DNA of 64,000 nt from Scleromatobacter humisilvae (GTDB taxonomy: Bacteria > Pseudomonadota > Gammaproteobacteria > Burkholderiales > Burkholderiaceae_C). The position numbers and the translations under genes are program-made. Positions 20,751 to 34,093 of the stretch are shown piece by piece. How positions within the stretch are numbered: position 1 is the first letter of the stretch; each line of letters begins with the position of its first letter. Under the pieces are notes generated by a model. The model was not told the DNA's origin. It searched no databases and saw only the letters and a list, made by a program, of their open reading frames with translations. The stretch is from positions 1 through 64,000 of the forward strand of contig NZ_JAJLJH010000013.1 in NCBI RefSeq assembly GCF_023231945.1. Reading direction: 5' to 3'.

Positions 20751-22025
20751 TCACTTCTTTTCCGGCTCGTCCTTCTTGCCCTTGTCTTCCGGAATGTACG
20801 GCGACCACGGCTGCGCCTTGATCGGCCCCGGCGTCTTCCACACGACGTTGAACTGGCCGTCCGGCTTGATCTCGCCGATGAAGACGGGCTTGTGCAGGTG
20901 GTGGTTCTTCTCGTCCATCGTCGAGACGAAGCCGCCCGGCGCCTTGAACGTCTGGCCGGCCATCGCCGCGATCACCTTGTCGGTGTCGGTGGACTTGGCC
21001 TTCTCGACCGCCTGCGCCCACATGTGGATGCCGATGTAGGTGGCCTCCATCGGGTCGTTGGTCAGCGGCTTGTCCTTGTCGCCCGGCAGATTGTTCTTCT
21101 TGGCGTAGTCCGACCACTCCTTGATGAAGGCCGTGTTGGTCGGGTTCTTGATCGACATGAAGTAGTTCCATGCCGCGAGGTGGCCGACGAGCGGCTTGGT
21201 GTCGACGCCGCGCAGCTCCTCCTCGCCGACCGAGAACGCCACCACCGGCACGTCCGTCGCCTTCAGGCCCTGGTTGCCGAGTTCCTTGTAGAACGGCACG
21301 TTGGAATCGCCGTTGATCGTCGAGATCACCGCCGTCTTCTTGCCCTCGCCGGCGAACTTCTTGATCTTGGCGATGATGGACTGGTAGTCGGAGTGGCCGA
21401 ACGGCGTGTACTCCTCCATGATGTCCTCGTCCTTCACGCCCTTGGAGTGCAGGAACGAACGCAGGATCTTGTTGGTCGTGCGCGGGTAGACGTAGTCGGT
21501 GCCCAGCAGGACGAAGCGCTTGGCCGAGCCACCGTCCTTGGACATCAGGTATTCGACCGCGGGGATCGCCTGCTGGTTCGGCGCCGCGCCCGTGTAGAAC
21601 ACGTTCTTGGACAGCTCCTCGCCTTCGTACTGCACCGGGTAGAACAGCAGGCTGTTCAACTCCTCGAACACCGGCAGCACCGACTTGCGCGACACGCTGG
21701 TCCAGCAGCCGAACACGACGGCCACGTGATCCTGCGTGATCAGCTGGCGCGCCTTCTCGGCGAACAGCGGCCAGTTCGACGCCGGGTCGACGACCACCGG
21801 CTCGAGCTGCTTGCCCAGCACGCCGCCCTTGGCGTTGATCTCGGCGATCGTCATCAGCGCGGTGTCCTTCAACACCGTCTCCGAGATCGCCATCGTGCCG
21901 GACAGCGAATGCAGGATGCCGACCTTGATCGTGTCGGCGGCCAGCGCCGGGGTCATCGCGGTCAACGAGGCGAGCGCGGCCAGCGCGCCTAACGTCAGAT
22001 TGAAGCTGCGGCGGGAAGTGGTCAT
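20751..22025 (-). CDS. urtA: Urea ABC transporter, substrate-binding protein UrtA
   Basis: 424 residues. N-terminal signal with a twin-arginine motif (TSRRSFNLTLGAL), then a type I periplasmic-binding fold: TIKVGILHSLSGTMAISET, VFGCWTSVSRKSVLPVFEE and LLFYPVQYEGEE are characteristic of UrtA. First gene of urtABCDE; AGGAGC precedes the ATG. Lys/Glu-rich C-terminal tail. The divergent TetR gene and the inverted repeat at 22104-22119 are likely control elements. Confidence 0.96.
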   Translation of the reverse strand: MTTSRRSFNLTLGALAALASLTAMTPALAADTIKVGILHSLSGTMAISETVLKDTALMTIAEINAKGGVLGKQLEPVVVDPASNWPLFAEKARQLITQDHVAVVFGCWTSVSRKSVLPVFEELNSLLFYPVQYEGEELSKNVFYTGAAPNQQAIPAVEYLMSKDGGSAKRFVLLGTDYVYPRTTNKILRSFLHSKGVKDEDIMEEYTPFGHSDYQSIIAKIKKFAGEGKKTAVISTINGDSNVPFYKELGNQGLKATDVPVVAFSVGEEELRGVDTKPLVGHLAAWNYFMSIKNPTNTAFIKEWSDYAKKNNLPGDKDKPLTNDPMEATYIGIHMWAQAVEKAKSTDTDKVIAAMAGQTFKAPGGFVSTMDEKNHHLHKPVFIGEIKPDGQFNVVWKTPGPIKAQPWSPYIPEDKGKKDEPEKK

Positions 22026-22103
22026 TCGAGTTCGCTCCTGTTGATGTCCCCGGGTTGCCGAGGACGATGGATGAAGGATAAGCAGCCCGACGGCGCGGCG
22101 ACA

Positions 22104-22119
22104 TACGACACATGTCGTA
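22104..22119. promoter_or_regulatory. Inverted repeat between urtA and a TetR gene
   Basis: TACGACA-CA-TGTCGTA, two perfect 7-bp arms, 79 bp upstream of the urtA ATG and 200 bp upstream of the TetR ATG. Its size and position fit an operator for the divergently encoded regulator; binding is inferred. Confidence 0.5.
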
Positions 22120-22319
22120 GCCGCGACCCGGCACCGCTTCGCAAAGTCGTCTAGACCCTGCCCGCTCCATGGCGGGCCTGCCGACTGCCCTGCGTCCTGA
22201 ACGGCTGTTCAAAGACCCCAGTGCAACATGCGCGCAAGAAAGATGGCCCACATGTCAACCGGACAGCGCCGACCCGAGGGAACGGCGGTGCAGCCCGGGG
22301 AAAGCCACCAAGAAAAACC

Positions 22320-23012
22320 ATGCAACGCAAGAGCGCGATCCTGATCGCGGCCAATCATCATTTCGCCCATCACGGTTTCCGGGGAGCCAGTCTGCGCGAC
22401 ATCGCGCGCGACGCCCAGGTGTCGCTGACGCTGCTGAACCATCACTTCGGCAGCAAGTACCAGCTGTTGTCCGCCGTCATCGATTCGCATCGGAAGATGC
22501 TGGACGACCGGGCCTCGTCGCTGCTGGCGCTGGTGACCGCCGGCCCGGGCACGTTCACGGTGCGAGACCTGGTGCAGGTCTGGATCCGGATCGGCTTCGC
22601 GACGGCCGCCGAGGCCGACGGCGAGACCTTCCTGCGGCTGATGGCCCGCGTGATCGACGATCCGACCGAGGAGGCCGCGCAGGTCGTGCGCGAGAAGCTC
22701 GACGACGCCGCGCTGGTCTTCATCGACGCCCTGCAGCTGTGCTATCCGAAGGCGTCGCGCCATGCCGCCGCCTCGGCCTACATCTACGTCAGCGCCTCGC
22801 TGCTGAAATTCCTCATCGGCTCCAAGCGCCTGTTCCGCCTGGCGCAGGCCGCCTCGCCGGCCGAATCGACGGCCGACGACCAGGATCGGCTGACGCGCTT
22901 CCTGGTGGCCGGCATCGAGGCGGCGCTGCGGCCGCGCGCCGAGGTCGAGACGCGCCCGAGCCTGGCCGCGGCCAACGGCGCCGCGGGCGAGCCGGACGCC
23001 GCGCGCCAATAG
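22320..23012 (+). CDS. TetR-family transcriptional regulator
   Basis: 230 residues. The N-terminal helix-turn-helix is visible in RGASLRDIARDAQVSLTLLN followed by HHFGSKYQLLSAVI, the typical TetR pattern; the rest is a helical ligand-binding domain. The start is uncertain: I use ATG at 22320, but a GTG at 22221 would add 33 basic residues, and neither has a strong ribosome-binding site. It diverges from urtA (294 bp), so control of urea uptake is plausible but not shown. Confidence 0.85.
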   Translation: MQRKSAILIAANHHFAHHGFRGASLRDIARDAQVSLTLLNHHFGSKYQLLSAVIDSHRKMLDDRASSLLALVTAGPGTFTVRDLVQVWIRIGFATAAEADGETFLRLMARVIDDPTEEAAQVVREKLDDAALVFIDALQLCYPKASRHAAASAYIYVSASLLKFLIGSKRLFRLAQAASPAESTADDQDRLTRFLVAGIEAALRPRAEVETRPSLAAANGAAGEPDAARQ

Positions 23013-23140
23013 CACAAGGCCGGGGCCGGTGCCGGCGCCGGCCGCAATCCACGCGCATCGCAGTGGATTGGGCAACCGGGCGGGCGGCGTTCGCGCGAAC
23101 GGCTACGCTCGGGCTTCCGATGCTGGAAGCCAGACGCCCC

Positions 23141-23587
23141 ATGACCCGTTCCGTCGACGAACTCCTCTCCGAGCTGCAGGACTTCGCGCCCACCCCGGAC
23201 GGCGCGGACAACGTGCACCGCCTCAACGAACTGCTCGCCGGCTTCGCCGCCCTGCCCGGCTGCGAACGCGTCGCGCCCGCGCTGCTGGCGCTGCTGGAAC
23301 GGCATCCGCAGGCGGACTTCGGCGCACCCGGCCCGCTGGTGCAGGCGCTCGAGAGCCAGTCCGGCTACGCGGCGCTGCTGGCCGCCTCGCTGGAACGCCA
23401 GCCCACCGAACTGACGGCCTGGATGGCCAATCGGCTGCTCAATTCGAAGCAGTCGCGCGAGGACCGCGCCGCGTGGCTGGCGCGGCTGACCGCCGTCACC
23501 TCGCATCCCCGGGCCGCCGCCAGCGTGCGCGACTCGGCGATCCGCTTCCTCGACTTCCAGGCGAGCCGCCAGGGCAGCCCCGCCTAG
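23141..23587 (+). CDS. Hypothetical helical protein, 148 residues
   Basis: Not recognised. Soluble, mostly alpha-helical by composition (ELLSELQDF, NRLLNSKQSREDRAAWLARL) and reminiscent of small HEAT-like or immunity-type proteins, though I cannot assign one. Start preceded by GGAAG; an ATG 7 codons upstream is possible. It ends by overlapping the stop of the convergent gene by 4 bp. Confidence 0.65.
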   Translation: MTRSVDELLSELQDFAPTPDGADNVHRLNELLAGFAALPGCERVAPALLALLERHPQADFGAPGPLVQALESQSGYAALLAASLERQPTELTAWMANRLLNSKQSREDRAAWLARLTAVTSHPRAAASVRDSAIRFLDFQASRQGSPA

Positions 23588-24621
23588 TCGGGAAGCGCCG
23601 TCGTCGCGGTCGCCGCGCCGCGCGCCTGCAGCAGTGCCGTGTGCGCCGCCAGTTCGGCCGCCGCGGCGGCGCGCACGTCGTCGGGCTTCCACGTCTTCCA
23701 GTCGTCGGTGCCGAGGCGGTCGCCGATGCGCTTCATCACCCACCAGTCGGCGAACGGATGCGGCAACGCGCGGTCGCGCTTCGCGCCCGCCGAGAACATC
23801 GCCAGCAGATCGGCTTGCGCGTCGTGCGCAAGCGCCAGCTCCGTCAGCTTCGCGCGGTACTCGAGGTCGGGCTCGGCCAGCTTGGGAAAGCGCGGATAGT
23901 CGGCGAAGTGCTGCGACTCGTGGCCCAGCAGGCTGACGCGGTAGCGATCGCTGGACAAGTCCCAGCCGGGCACCACCACCATCAGGCCCTGCGGCGTGGC
24001 CCAGCCGCCGGTGTGGGCCAGGTCGCACGTGGCCCAGGCGCCCCAGCCCAGGCTCGCGAAGCCATCCAGCTTCGAGACGGAGACCGCCACCGTGCCGCCG
24101 GGCAGCGCGACATCCTCGCGCCGCGTCGCCTGGTCCTTCCACAACATGTATTCGTGCAGCGGCGCGGTGAGGCCGCCCAACGCATGCCAGCCGCGCTGCT
24201 CGGCGAAGGCGACCGACGCCTCGGTGCGAGCGTCGAGCCCGGCGGGCGCGTCGGGCAGCAGGCGGCCGAGGTCGTCGGACAGCGCCGCGTCGGCCTCGGC
24301 CGGCGTGCGGGTGTGCATCAGCACGGACGTCCAGTAGCGGCGATAGGCGCGCAACACCGCGGCGAGGTCGGGCGGCAAGCGCGGATCGATCGCCGCGGAG
24401 GCCGGGTCAGCCGCGCCGAAGCGCGCGAGGATGCACTCGCGCGCCGGACGCGCCTTGGCCGACAGCGATGCCTCGGGCAGGGCCTTCAGGCGCGCCAGCG
24501 TCTGCGGCAAGTCGGCCTGGAAGACCGGGCCGAGCGCGGAGGAGAAGTCGTCCGCTCGAACGGCGGCGGCGAGGAGGGCCAGCGCAGTGGCGGCCAGCAG
24601 GCGGATGGGAGAGCGTGTCAT
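23584..24621 (-). CDS. Exported protein with HExxH-like metalloprotease motif
   Basis: 345 residues. Signal peptide at 1-23 (LLAATALALLAAAVRA). Around residue 230 it has LLGHESQHFADY with a downstream acidic region (LEYRAKLTELALAHDAQAD); HESQH fits the HExxH zinc motif, with E in LEYRAKLTE as a possible third ligand. No named family comes to mind. It is the last gene of a leftward set beginning with the permease-kinase, although the gap to the AraC gene (71 bp) leaves co-transcription open. Confidence 0.6.
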   Translation of the reverse strand: MTRSPIRLLAATALALLAAAVRADDFSSALGPVFQADLPQTLARLKALPEASLSAKARPARECILARFGAADPASAAIDPRLPPDLAAVLRAYRRYWTSVLMHTRTPAEADAALSDDLGRLLPDAPAGLDARTEASVAFAEQRGWHALGGLTAPLHEYMLWKDQATRREDVALPGGTVAVSVSKLDGFASLGWGAWATCDLAHTGGWATPQGLMVVVPGWDLSSDRYRVSLLGHESQHFADYPRFPKLAEPDLEYRAKLTELALAHDAQADLLAMFSAGAKRDRALPHPFADWWVMKRIGDRLGTDDWKTWKPDDVRAAAAAELAAHTALLQARGAATATTALPD

Positions 24622-24692
24622 GTGGGCAGCTTAGGACGGGACGGCGCGGCGCATCTTGCACGCCAGTCGCGCGCTTGAACGGGAATCGCGCG

Positions 24693-25508
24693 TCAGCACA
24701 GCCGCCGCCGCAGCCCCGGCGTGACGCCGAACTGCCGGCGATAGGCGCGCGTGAAGTGCGCCTGGTCGCAGAAGCCGGCCTCCAGCGCGATGTCGACCAG
24801 CGGCAGCTCGCCGTGGCGCAGCTGCGCATCGGCGATCTCGAGCCGCCGGCGCCGCACGTAGCCGCCGATCGTCTCGCCGTGGTGTTGGCGGAACGCGCGC
24901 ATCAGGTGGTGCGGATGCAGGCCGGCGACGCGGGCCAGCGCGTTTAGCGCGGGCGGTGCGGCGAGGTCGGACTCCAGGCAGTCGACGACGCGATCGAGCA
25001 CGGCCGCGCGCCGCACGGCCGCATCGGGCGGCGTCGCGCGCGCGGCGGCGCACAGCAGGTCGAGCGCGGCGGCGTGCACCTGCAGCGGCGCGAGGTCGTC
25101 GTCCGCGGCGAGCGCGTCGGACAGCCGGCGCAAGGGTGCCGCAGTCGGCGGCAGCGCGACGTGGCGGTCGGCATGCAGGAAGGGCACGAGCGCGCGCAGC
25201 GGACCGTCGCGCAGCATCGCCTCGTCCAGCTCAATGTTGACGCAGCGCGCGCCGGCGTCGCCGACGCGGTTGGCGTGCGCGTGGCCCGCGGCGTGCGTCA
25301 GCACCGACCCGGCGACGCAGTGCAGCGCCGCGCCCTCGCCCTGCTCGGTGTAGCGGCCATCGAGCACGACGCACGCGTAGGCCGCGGCGTGCGCGTGGCG
25401 CGGCACGCCGGACGACGGCGCCAGGCGCGTGTCGCGCACGACGGTGCCGCAGGCGTCGACGCGGCGCAGGCATTGGCCGAAGGATTCGCTGGCGGCGAGC
25501 AGCTGCAT
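24693..25508 (-). CDS. AraC-family transcriptional regulator
   Basis: 271 residues. An N-terminal cupin-like sensor region with conserved His pairs (HAHAAAYACVVLDG) and a C-terminal double helix-turn-helix: LNALARVAGLHPHHLMRAFR and LVDIALEAGFCDQAHFTRAY, ending with the family PxxYRRQFGVTPG-like AYRRQFGVTPGLRRR. The ATG at 25508 has GGAGA upstream; a longer frame to 25586 has none. Lies downstream of the two-component genes on the same strand; target unknown. Confidence 0.88.
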   Translation of the reverse strand: MQLLAASESFGQCLRRVDACGTVVRDTRLAPSSGVPRHAHAAAYACVVLDGRYTEQGEGAALHCVAGSVLTHAAGHAHANRVGDAGARCVNIELDEAMLRDGPLRALVPFLHADRHVALPPTAAPLRRLSDALAADDDLAPLQVHAAALDLLCAAARATPPDAAVRRAAVLDRVVDCLESDLAAPPALNALARVAGLHPHHLMRAFRQHHGETIGGYVRRRRLEIADAQLRHGELPLVDIALEAGFCDQAHFTRAYRRQFGVTPGLRRRLC

Positions 25509-25619
25509 GACGGGGTCTCCGGAAGTTGCAGCGACTGTCGCACGGGCGCGCGCGTCACGCACGCGCGGCGCGACCGGTTGCGGCACGCCGTCCTCGAAGC
25601 GCCGCCGGCGCGGACGAGC

Positions 25620-25913
25620 CTACGCCGCGTCCTTCAGCACGTCGATCGCCTCCTTCATCTTCATGAAGCGCGCGACCGCGGCCTGCTTGCGCGTTTCCGG
25701 CGGCAGCGTGGCGATGATCTCGGCCAGCGCGTCGCTGATCTGCCCCAGCTGGCGGCCGTAGCTGAACTTCGAGACGATCAGCCCCTCGGTGCGCGGTGCA
25801 CGCGAGTTGTTGCTGTTCACGTTGATCGTCCAGCCCGGCAGGATGGGCTGCGAGAAGACGGGCGCGGCGCTCCAGGCCGTGAGCGCGTCCAGGTACGGAT
25901 TGACCATGTCCAT
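25620..25913 (-). CDS. Hypothetical 97-residue protein
   Basis: Not recognised. Begins MDMVNPYLDALTAWSAAPVF and ends in a helical, Lys/Asp-rich segment (QAAVARFMKMKEAIDVLKDA). GGGAGA precedes the start. It lies 65 bp after the LuxR-type response regulator on the same strand, between it and the AraC gene, so it may belong to the same transcript as the permease-kinase system. No signal peptide or transmembrane helix. Confidence 0.7.
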   Translation of the reverse strand: MDMVNPYLDALTAWSAAPVFSQPILPGWTINVNSNNSRAPRTEGLIVSKFSYGRQLGQISDALAEIIATLPPETRKQAAVARFMKMKEAIDVLKDAA

Positions 25914-25978
25914 TCGATTCTCCCTGTGCGTGGCTCGCGGTGACGGGTGCAGGCGCGCGCGAGCCGGGACGCGCGCCC

Positions 25979-26981
25979 TCATTTTCTGCGCATCAGCTCC
26001 GGCAGCGTCCCCAGCACGCGCGCGGCGGCCGCGGTGCGCGTCTCGACGCCCAGCTTCTCGAACACGTGCTCCAGGTGCTTGGTGATCGTCTTCGGACGCG
26101 TGCCGAGGATGTCGCCGATGTCGCGGTTGGTCTTGCCGTGCGCCACCCAATAAAGCACCTCGGCCTCGCGCGCCGTCAGGCGGAACTGCAGCGACAGCGC
26201 CTCGATGGCCGCGCCGTTGCTGCTCTCGGTCAGCACCAGCAGCCACTCGTCCTCAGCGCTCGCCGGATGCAGGCTGCAGTGCAGGCGCTGCGTGCCCGTC
26301 ACGCACGTCCAGGTGTCGCCCTCGGGCGCGTCCGTGCGCGTGACGCGCGCGCGAACCCAGTCGCACAGGCTCGCGGGCGCGTGCAGCGGCGCGGCGATGG
26401 CGCTGCCCGTTCCGGCGATCGGTGCACCGGCCGCGCCCGCCCCGAAGTGCCGCTTCATCAGGTCGCGCGCCAGCGGCGTCTGCCACAGCACGCGGCCGTC
26501 GGCCGGACGCAGCGCGATCGACGCATGGCCGAACGCGTCGAGCGCGTTGCGGGCCTGGCGGGCGTGGCGCGCGCTCTGCAGGTGCGCGGCGATGCGCGCG
26601 ACGACCTCGCGCGGACGCACCGGCTTGGAGACGTAGTCGACGCCGCCGGCCGCGAACGCGGCGAGCACGTGCTCGGTGTCGGTCAGCGCCGTCATGAAGA
26701 CGATGGGGATCGGCGCCGTCGCCTCGTCGGCCTTGAGCCGGCGCGCCACCTCGAAGCCGTCCATGCCGGGCATCAGGGCGTCCAGCAGCACGATGTCGGG
26801 CAGCGCCTGCGCGGCGCGCGCGATCGCGCTCGCGCCGTCGGTGGCGACGAGCACCGTGTAGCCGGACTCGTCGAGCGCGTCGTGCAGCACGGCGAGGTTG
26901 TCGGGGATGTCGTCGACGATCAGCACGACGCCCGCGGCCTCGCCCCGCGCGGTCGCGCCGTCGGTCGACGCCTGCATCCAT

Positions 26982-26989
<8 letters not shown>
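25979..26989 (-). CDS. Response regulator, receiver plus LuxR-type DNA-binding domain
   Basis: 336 residues. Receiver domain at about 20-140 (VVLIVDDIPDN, phospho-Asp in DIVLLDALMPGMDGFEV, conserved Lys in YVSKPVRPRE). A middle PAS-like segment (about 150-265) follows, then a C-terminal LuxR helix-turn-helix (LTAREAEVLYWVAHGKTNRD, with GTRPKTITKHLEHVFEKLGV). Its ATG overlaps the end of the permease-kinase gene by 8 bp, so the two form a coupled two-component pair. Likely the output of that receptor; its targets may include ureA, but no binding site is proven. Confidence 0.92.
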
Positions 26990-30467
<3,478 letters not shown>

Positions 30468-30505
30468 CGTCCGGTGACGCACTCAAGACTCGTGCCCATT
30501 GCGCG

Positions 30506-30521
30506 TGGCATCAAACCTGCA
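30506..30521 (+). promoter_or_regulatory. Candidate sigma-54 (-24/-12) promoter before ureA
   Basis: TGGCATCAAACCTGCA has GG and GC ten bases apart, and TGGCA and TGC match the sigma-54 consensus. The predicted start of transcription falls near 30532, only about 4 bases before the ureA ATG, so ureA would be almost leaderless. That weakens the case; the promoter is a candidate only. Flanking arms ATTGC (30498-30502) and GCAAT (30519-30523) form an inverted repeat. Confidence 0.35.
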
Positions 30522-30535
30522 ATACGCTCTGCAAG

Positions 30536-30838
30536 ATGAACCTGACTCCGCGCGAAAAGGACAAGCTCCTGCTGTTCACGGCCTCGCTGCTCGCCGAGCG
30601 GCGCAGGGCCCGGGGCCTGAAGCTGAACTATCCCGAGGCGGTGGCGCTCATCAGCGCGACCATCATGGAAGGCGCGCGCGACGGCCGCAGCGTCGCCGAG
30701 CTGATGAGCGAGGGCCGCCATATCCTGACGAAGGCCGACGTGATGGACGGCATCGCCGAGATGATCCCCGAGATCCAGGTCGAGGCCACGTTCCCGGACG
30801 GCACCAAGTTGGTGACCGTCCATCAGCCAATCACATGA
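30536..30838 (+). CDS. ureA: Urease gamma subunit
   Basis: 100 residues, standard length. [20 protein letters not shown] and [20 protein letters not shown] are typical of UreA. No convincing Shine-Dalgarno site is seen just before the ATG. First gene of ureABC; only 68 bp from the divergently transcribed permease-kinase gene. Confidence 0.97.
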   Translation: MNLTPREKDKLLLFTASLLAERRRARGLKLNYPEAVALISATIMEGARDGRSVAELMSEGRHILTKADVMDGIAEMIPEIQVEATFPDGTKLVTVHQPIT

Positions 30839-30884
30839 TGAGGGCGCCCACGCACCCGCGCGGTGCGCCCCAGCGAGGACCGCG

Positions 30885-31189
30885 ATGATCCCCGGCGAAC
30901 TGCTCACCGACGATGGCGACATCGACCTCAACCCCGGCCGCCGGCGCCTGACGCTGGTCGTCGAGAACGGCGGCGACCGCCCGATCCAGGTCGGCTCGCA
31001 CTACCACTTCGCCGAGACCAACGGCGCGCTGCGCTTCGACCGCGAGGCCGCGCGCGGCATGCGGCTGGACATCGCGTCCGGCACCGCCGTCCGCTTCGAG
31101 CCGGGCCAGCAGCGCACGGTGGCGCTGGTCGACCTCGCGGGCACGCGCACGGTCTACGGCTTCCGCGGCCTCGTGCAGGGCGATCTCTG

Positions 31190-31190
<1 letters not shown>
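30885..31190 (+). CDS. ureB: Urease beta subunit
   Basis: 101 residues, standard length. [20 protein letters not shown] and [20 protein letters not shown] are diagnostic. Lies 46 bp after ureA; its TGA shares one base with the ureC ATG (TGATG), indicating coupling. Confidence 0.97.
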
Positions 31191-32917
<1,727 letters not shown>

Positions 32918-33340
32918 GACGCGCCCCGCCGGGGCGCGCACGCCGAATGCCACGAACCTCGTCGGCCTCGCGCGGCAAGCTGCGGTCGAGTGCATCGCAT
33001 GCACCACGACCGCGTGCTTGAGCGGGCACTCGCTCACGCGGCGTGCAACTGCGAAAACCTCCACACATCCAGGGACGCTTGCCCATTTCGGGGGCTTCCG
33101 CTTCGGCCTCGACGCGCGCACGATGGACTCGTCCATGCAATGCGACGGCGTGCCGGAAAGACGAGAAGCGCCTGTGTAAATGCGTCAACCGATGTACACG
33201 GCCGATGGCGTTGCCGCGTTGTATGGACAAGCACCTGCCATGCTGTCTCGACGGCCTCATCGTTTACACCCGGTGGTTCCGCCCTGGCTCGCCGATTGCT
33301 AGTGCTTGATGGCTCAGATGACATCCCAGAAGGAGGGCAT
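32918..33340. other. Intergenic region after ureC
   Basis: 423 bp beginning with a perfect 7-bp hairpin GCGCCCC-GCC-GGGGCGC and followed by less GC-rich sequence with several short frames. An 88-codon Cys-rich frame (33043-33309) and a 36-codon frame starting near 33193 have no ribosome-binding site or recognisable domain and I do not call them. This is the left edge of the segment that splits the urease genes. Confidence 0.4.
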
Positions 33341-33505
33341 ATGAAAGTCGCTGGCGAACCGGACCCCGCCCCTTGGCAGCCTCTCGGCGAACGCGTCGTG
33401 CGTCCGCAACCGACGCAGCCGGAGTGGAAGCCGCTGGGTCACGCACCGTGCATCGAAGTGAACCGTCAAGGCCAACTGCGTACCAACCTGCCTCTTCCGA
33501 AGTGA
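33341..33505 (+). CDS. Small protein with paired WxPLG motifs, 54 residues
   Basis: Not recognised. It begins MKVAGEPDPAPWQPLGERVV and carries two W-x-P-L-G motifs (PWQPLGERV and EWKPLGHAP) about 16 residues apart. The ATG is preceded by AAGGAGG at good spacing, much stronger than most starts in the window, which is the main reason to call it. It lies between ureC and the DUF427 gene. Confidence 0.6.
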   Translation: MKVAGEPDPAPWQPLGERVVRPQPTQPEWKPLGHAPCIEVNRQGQLRTNLPLPK

Positions 33506-33758
33506 TCGGACAGGCGACCCAAGGCGACGCTCGACGCGACGCCTGAGATCACGATCGGCATCGTCCGATCGACCCGCCGGCTCCGCCAAGACGGAGCATC
33601 CAACGGCGCGCGACGTTCCTCGGGAACGTCAAGGGGGAGTTTCCTTCCCTATACAACATGCCCGGCGCGGGAAGCCCCGAGGCGAAACCCTTTCCCCGAC
33701 CTGCGAAACTACGGCCCTTGCGCCGCGCACACCGCTGCGGCATGCGCCGGAGATCCGC

Positions 33759-34037
33759 ATGAAAGCCACCTGGAACGGGGCCGTCCTGGCCGAGAGCGAC
33801 GACATCGTCACCGTCGAGGGGAACCACTACTTCCCCGAGGCCAGCCTGAACCGCGACTACGTCACGTTCAGCAACCACCGCACGAGCTGCCCCTGGAAGG
33901 GCCAGGCCTACTACTACACGCTGTTCGTCAACGGCGAGATGAATCCCGAGGCCGTCTGGTACTACCCGGAGCCGACCGAGGCCGCGGCCAACATCAAGGG
34001 CCGCGTGGCGTTCTGGAAGGGCGTGAAGGTCGAGTGA
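33759..34037 (+). CDS. DUF427 domain protein
   Basis: 92 residues, full length for the small DUF427 family. MKATWNGAVLAESDDIVTVE, NHYFPEASLN and SCPWKGQAYYYTLFV are typical. The ligand is not known. GGAGA precedes the ATG. An inverted repeat GACGTTCC-TCG-GGAACGTC (33612-33630) lies 129 bp upstream. It ends 56 bp before the peptidase start. Confidence 0.85.
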   Translation: MKATWNGAVLAESDDIVTVEGNHYFPEASLNRDYVTFSNHRTSCPWKGQAYYYTLFVNGEMNPEAVWYYPEPTEAAANIKGRVAFWKGVKVE

Positions 34038-34093
34038 CCCGCGCCCCTTCTCGCCGAACCGACGACAACGACATCCCACCCCCACCACCGTCC

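Noticed and set aside
32921-32937. Hairpin after ureC as a terminator
   Set aside because: Perfect 7-bp stem but no T-tract, so not called as rho-independent; noted in the intergenic entry.
33043-33309. An 88-codon Cys-rich frame after ureC
   Set aside because: No ribosome-binding site, no domain, Arg-rich as expected for random GC-rich frames; left as intergenic.
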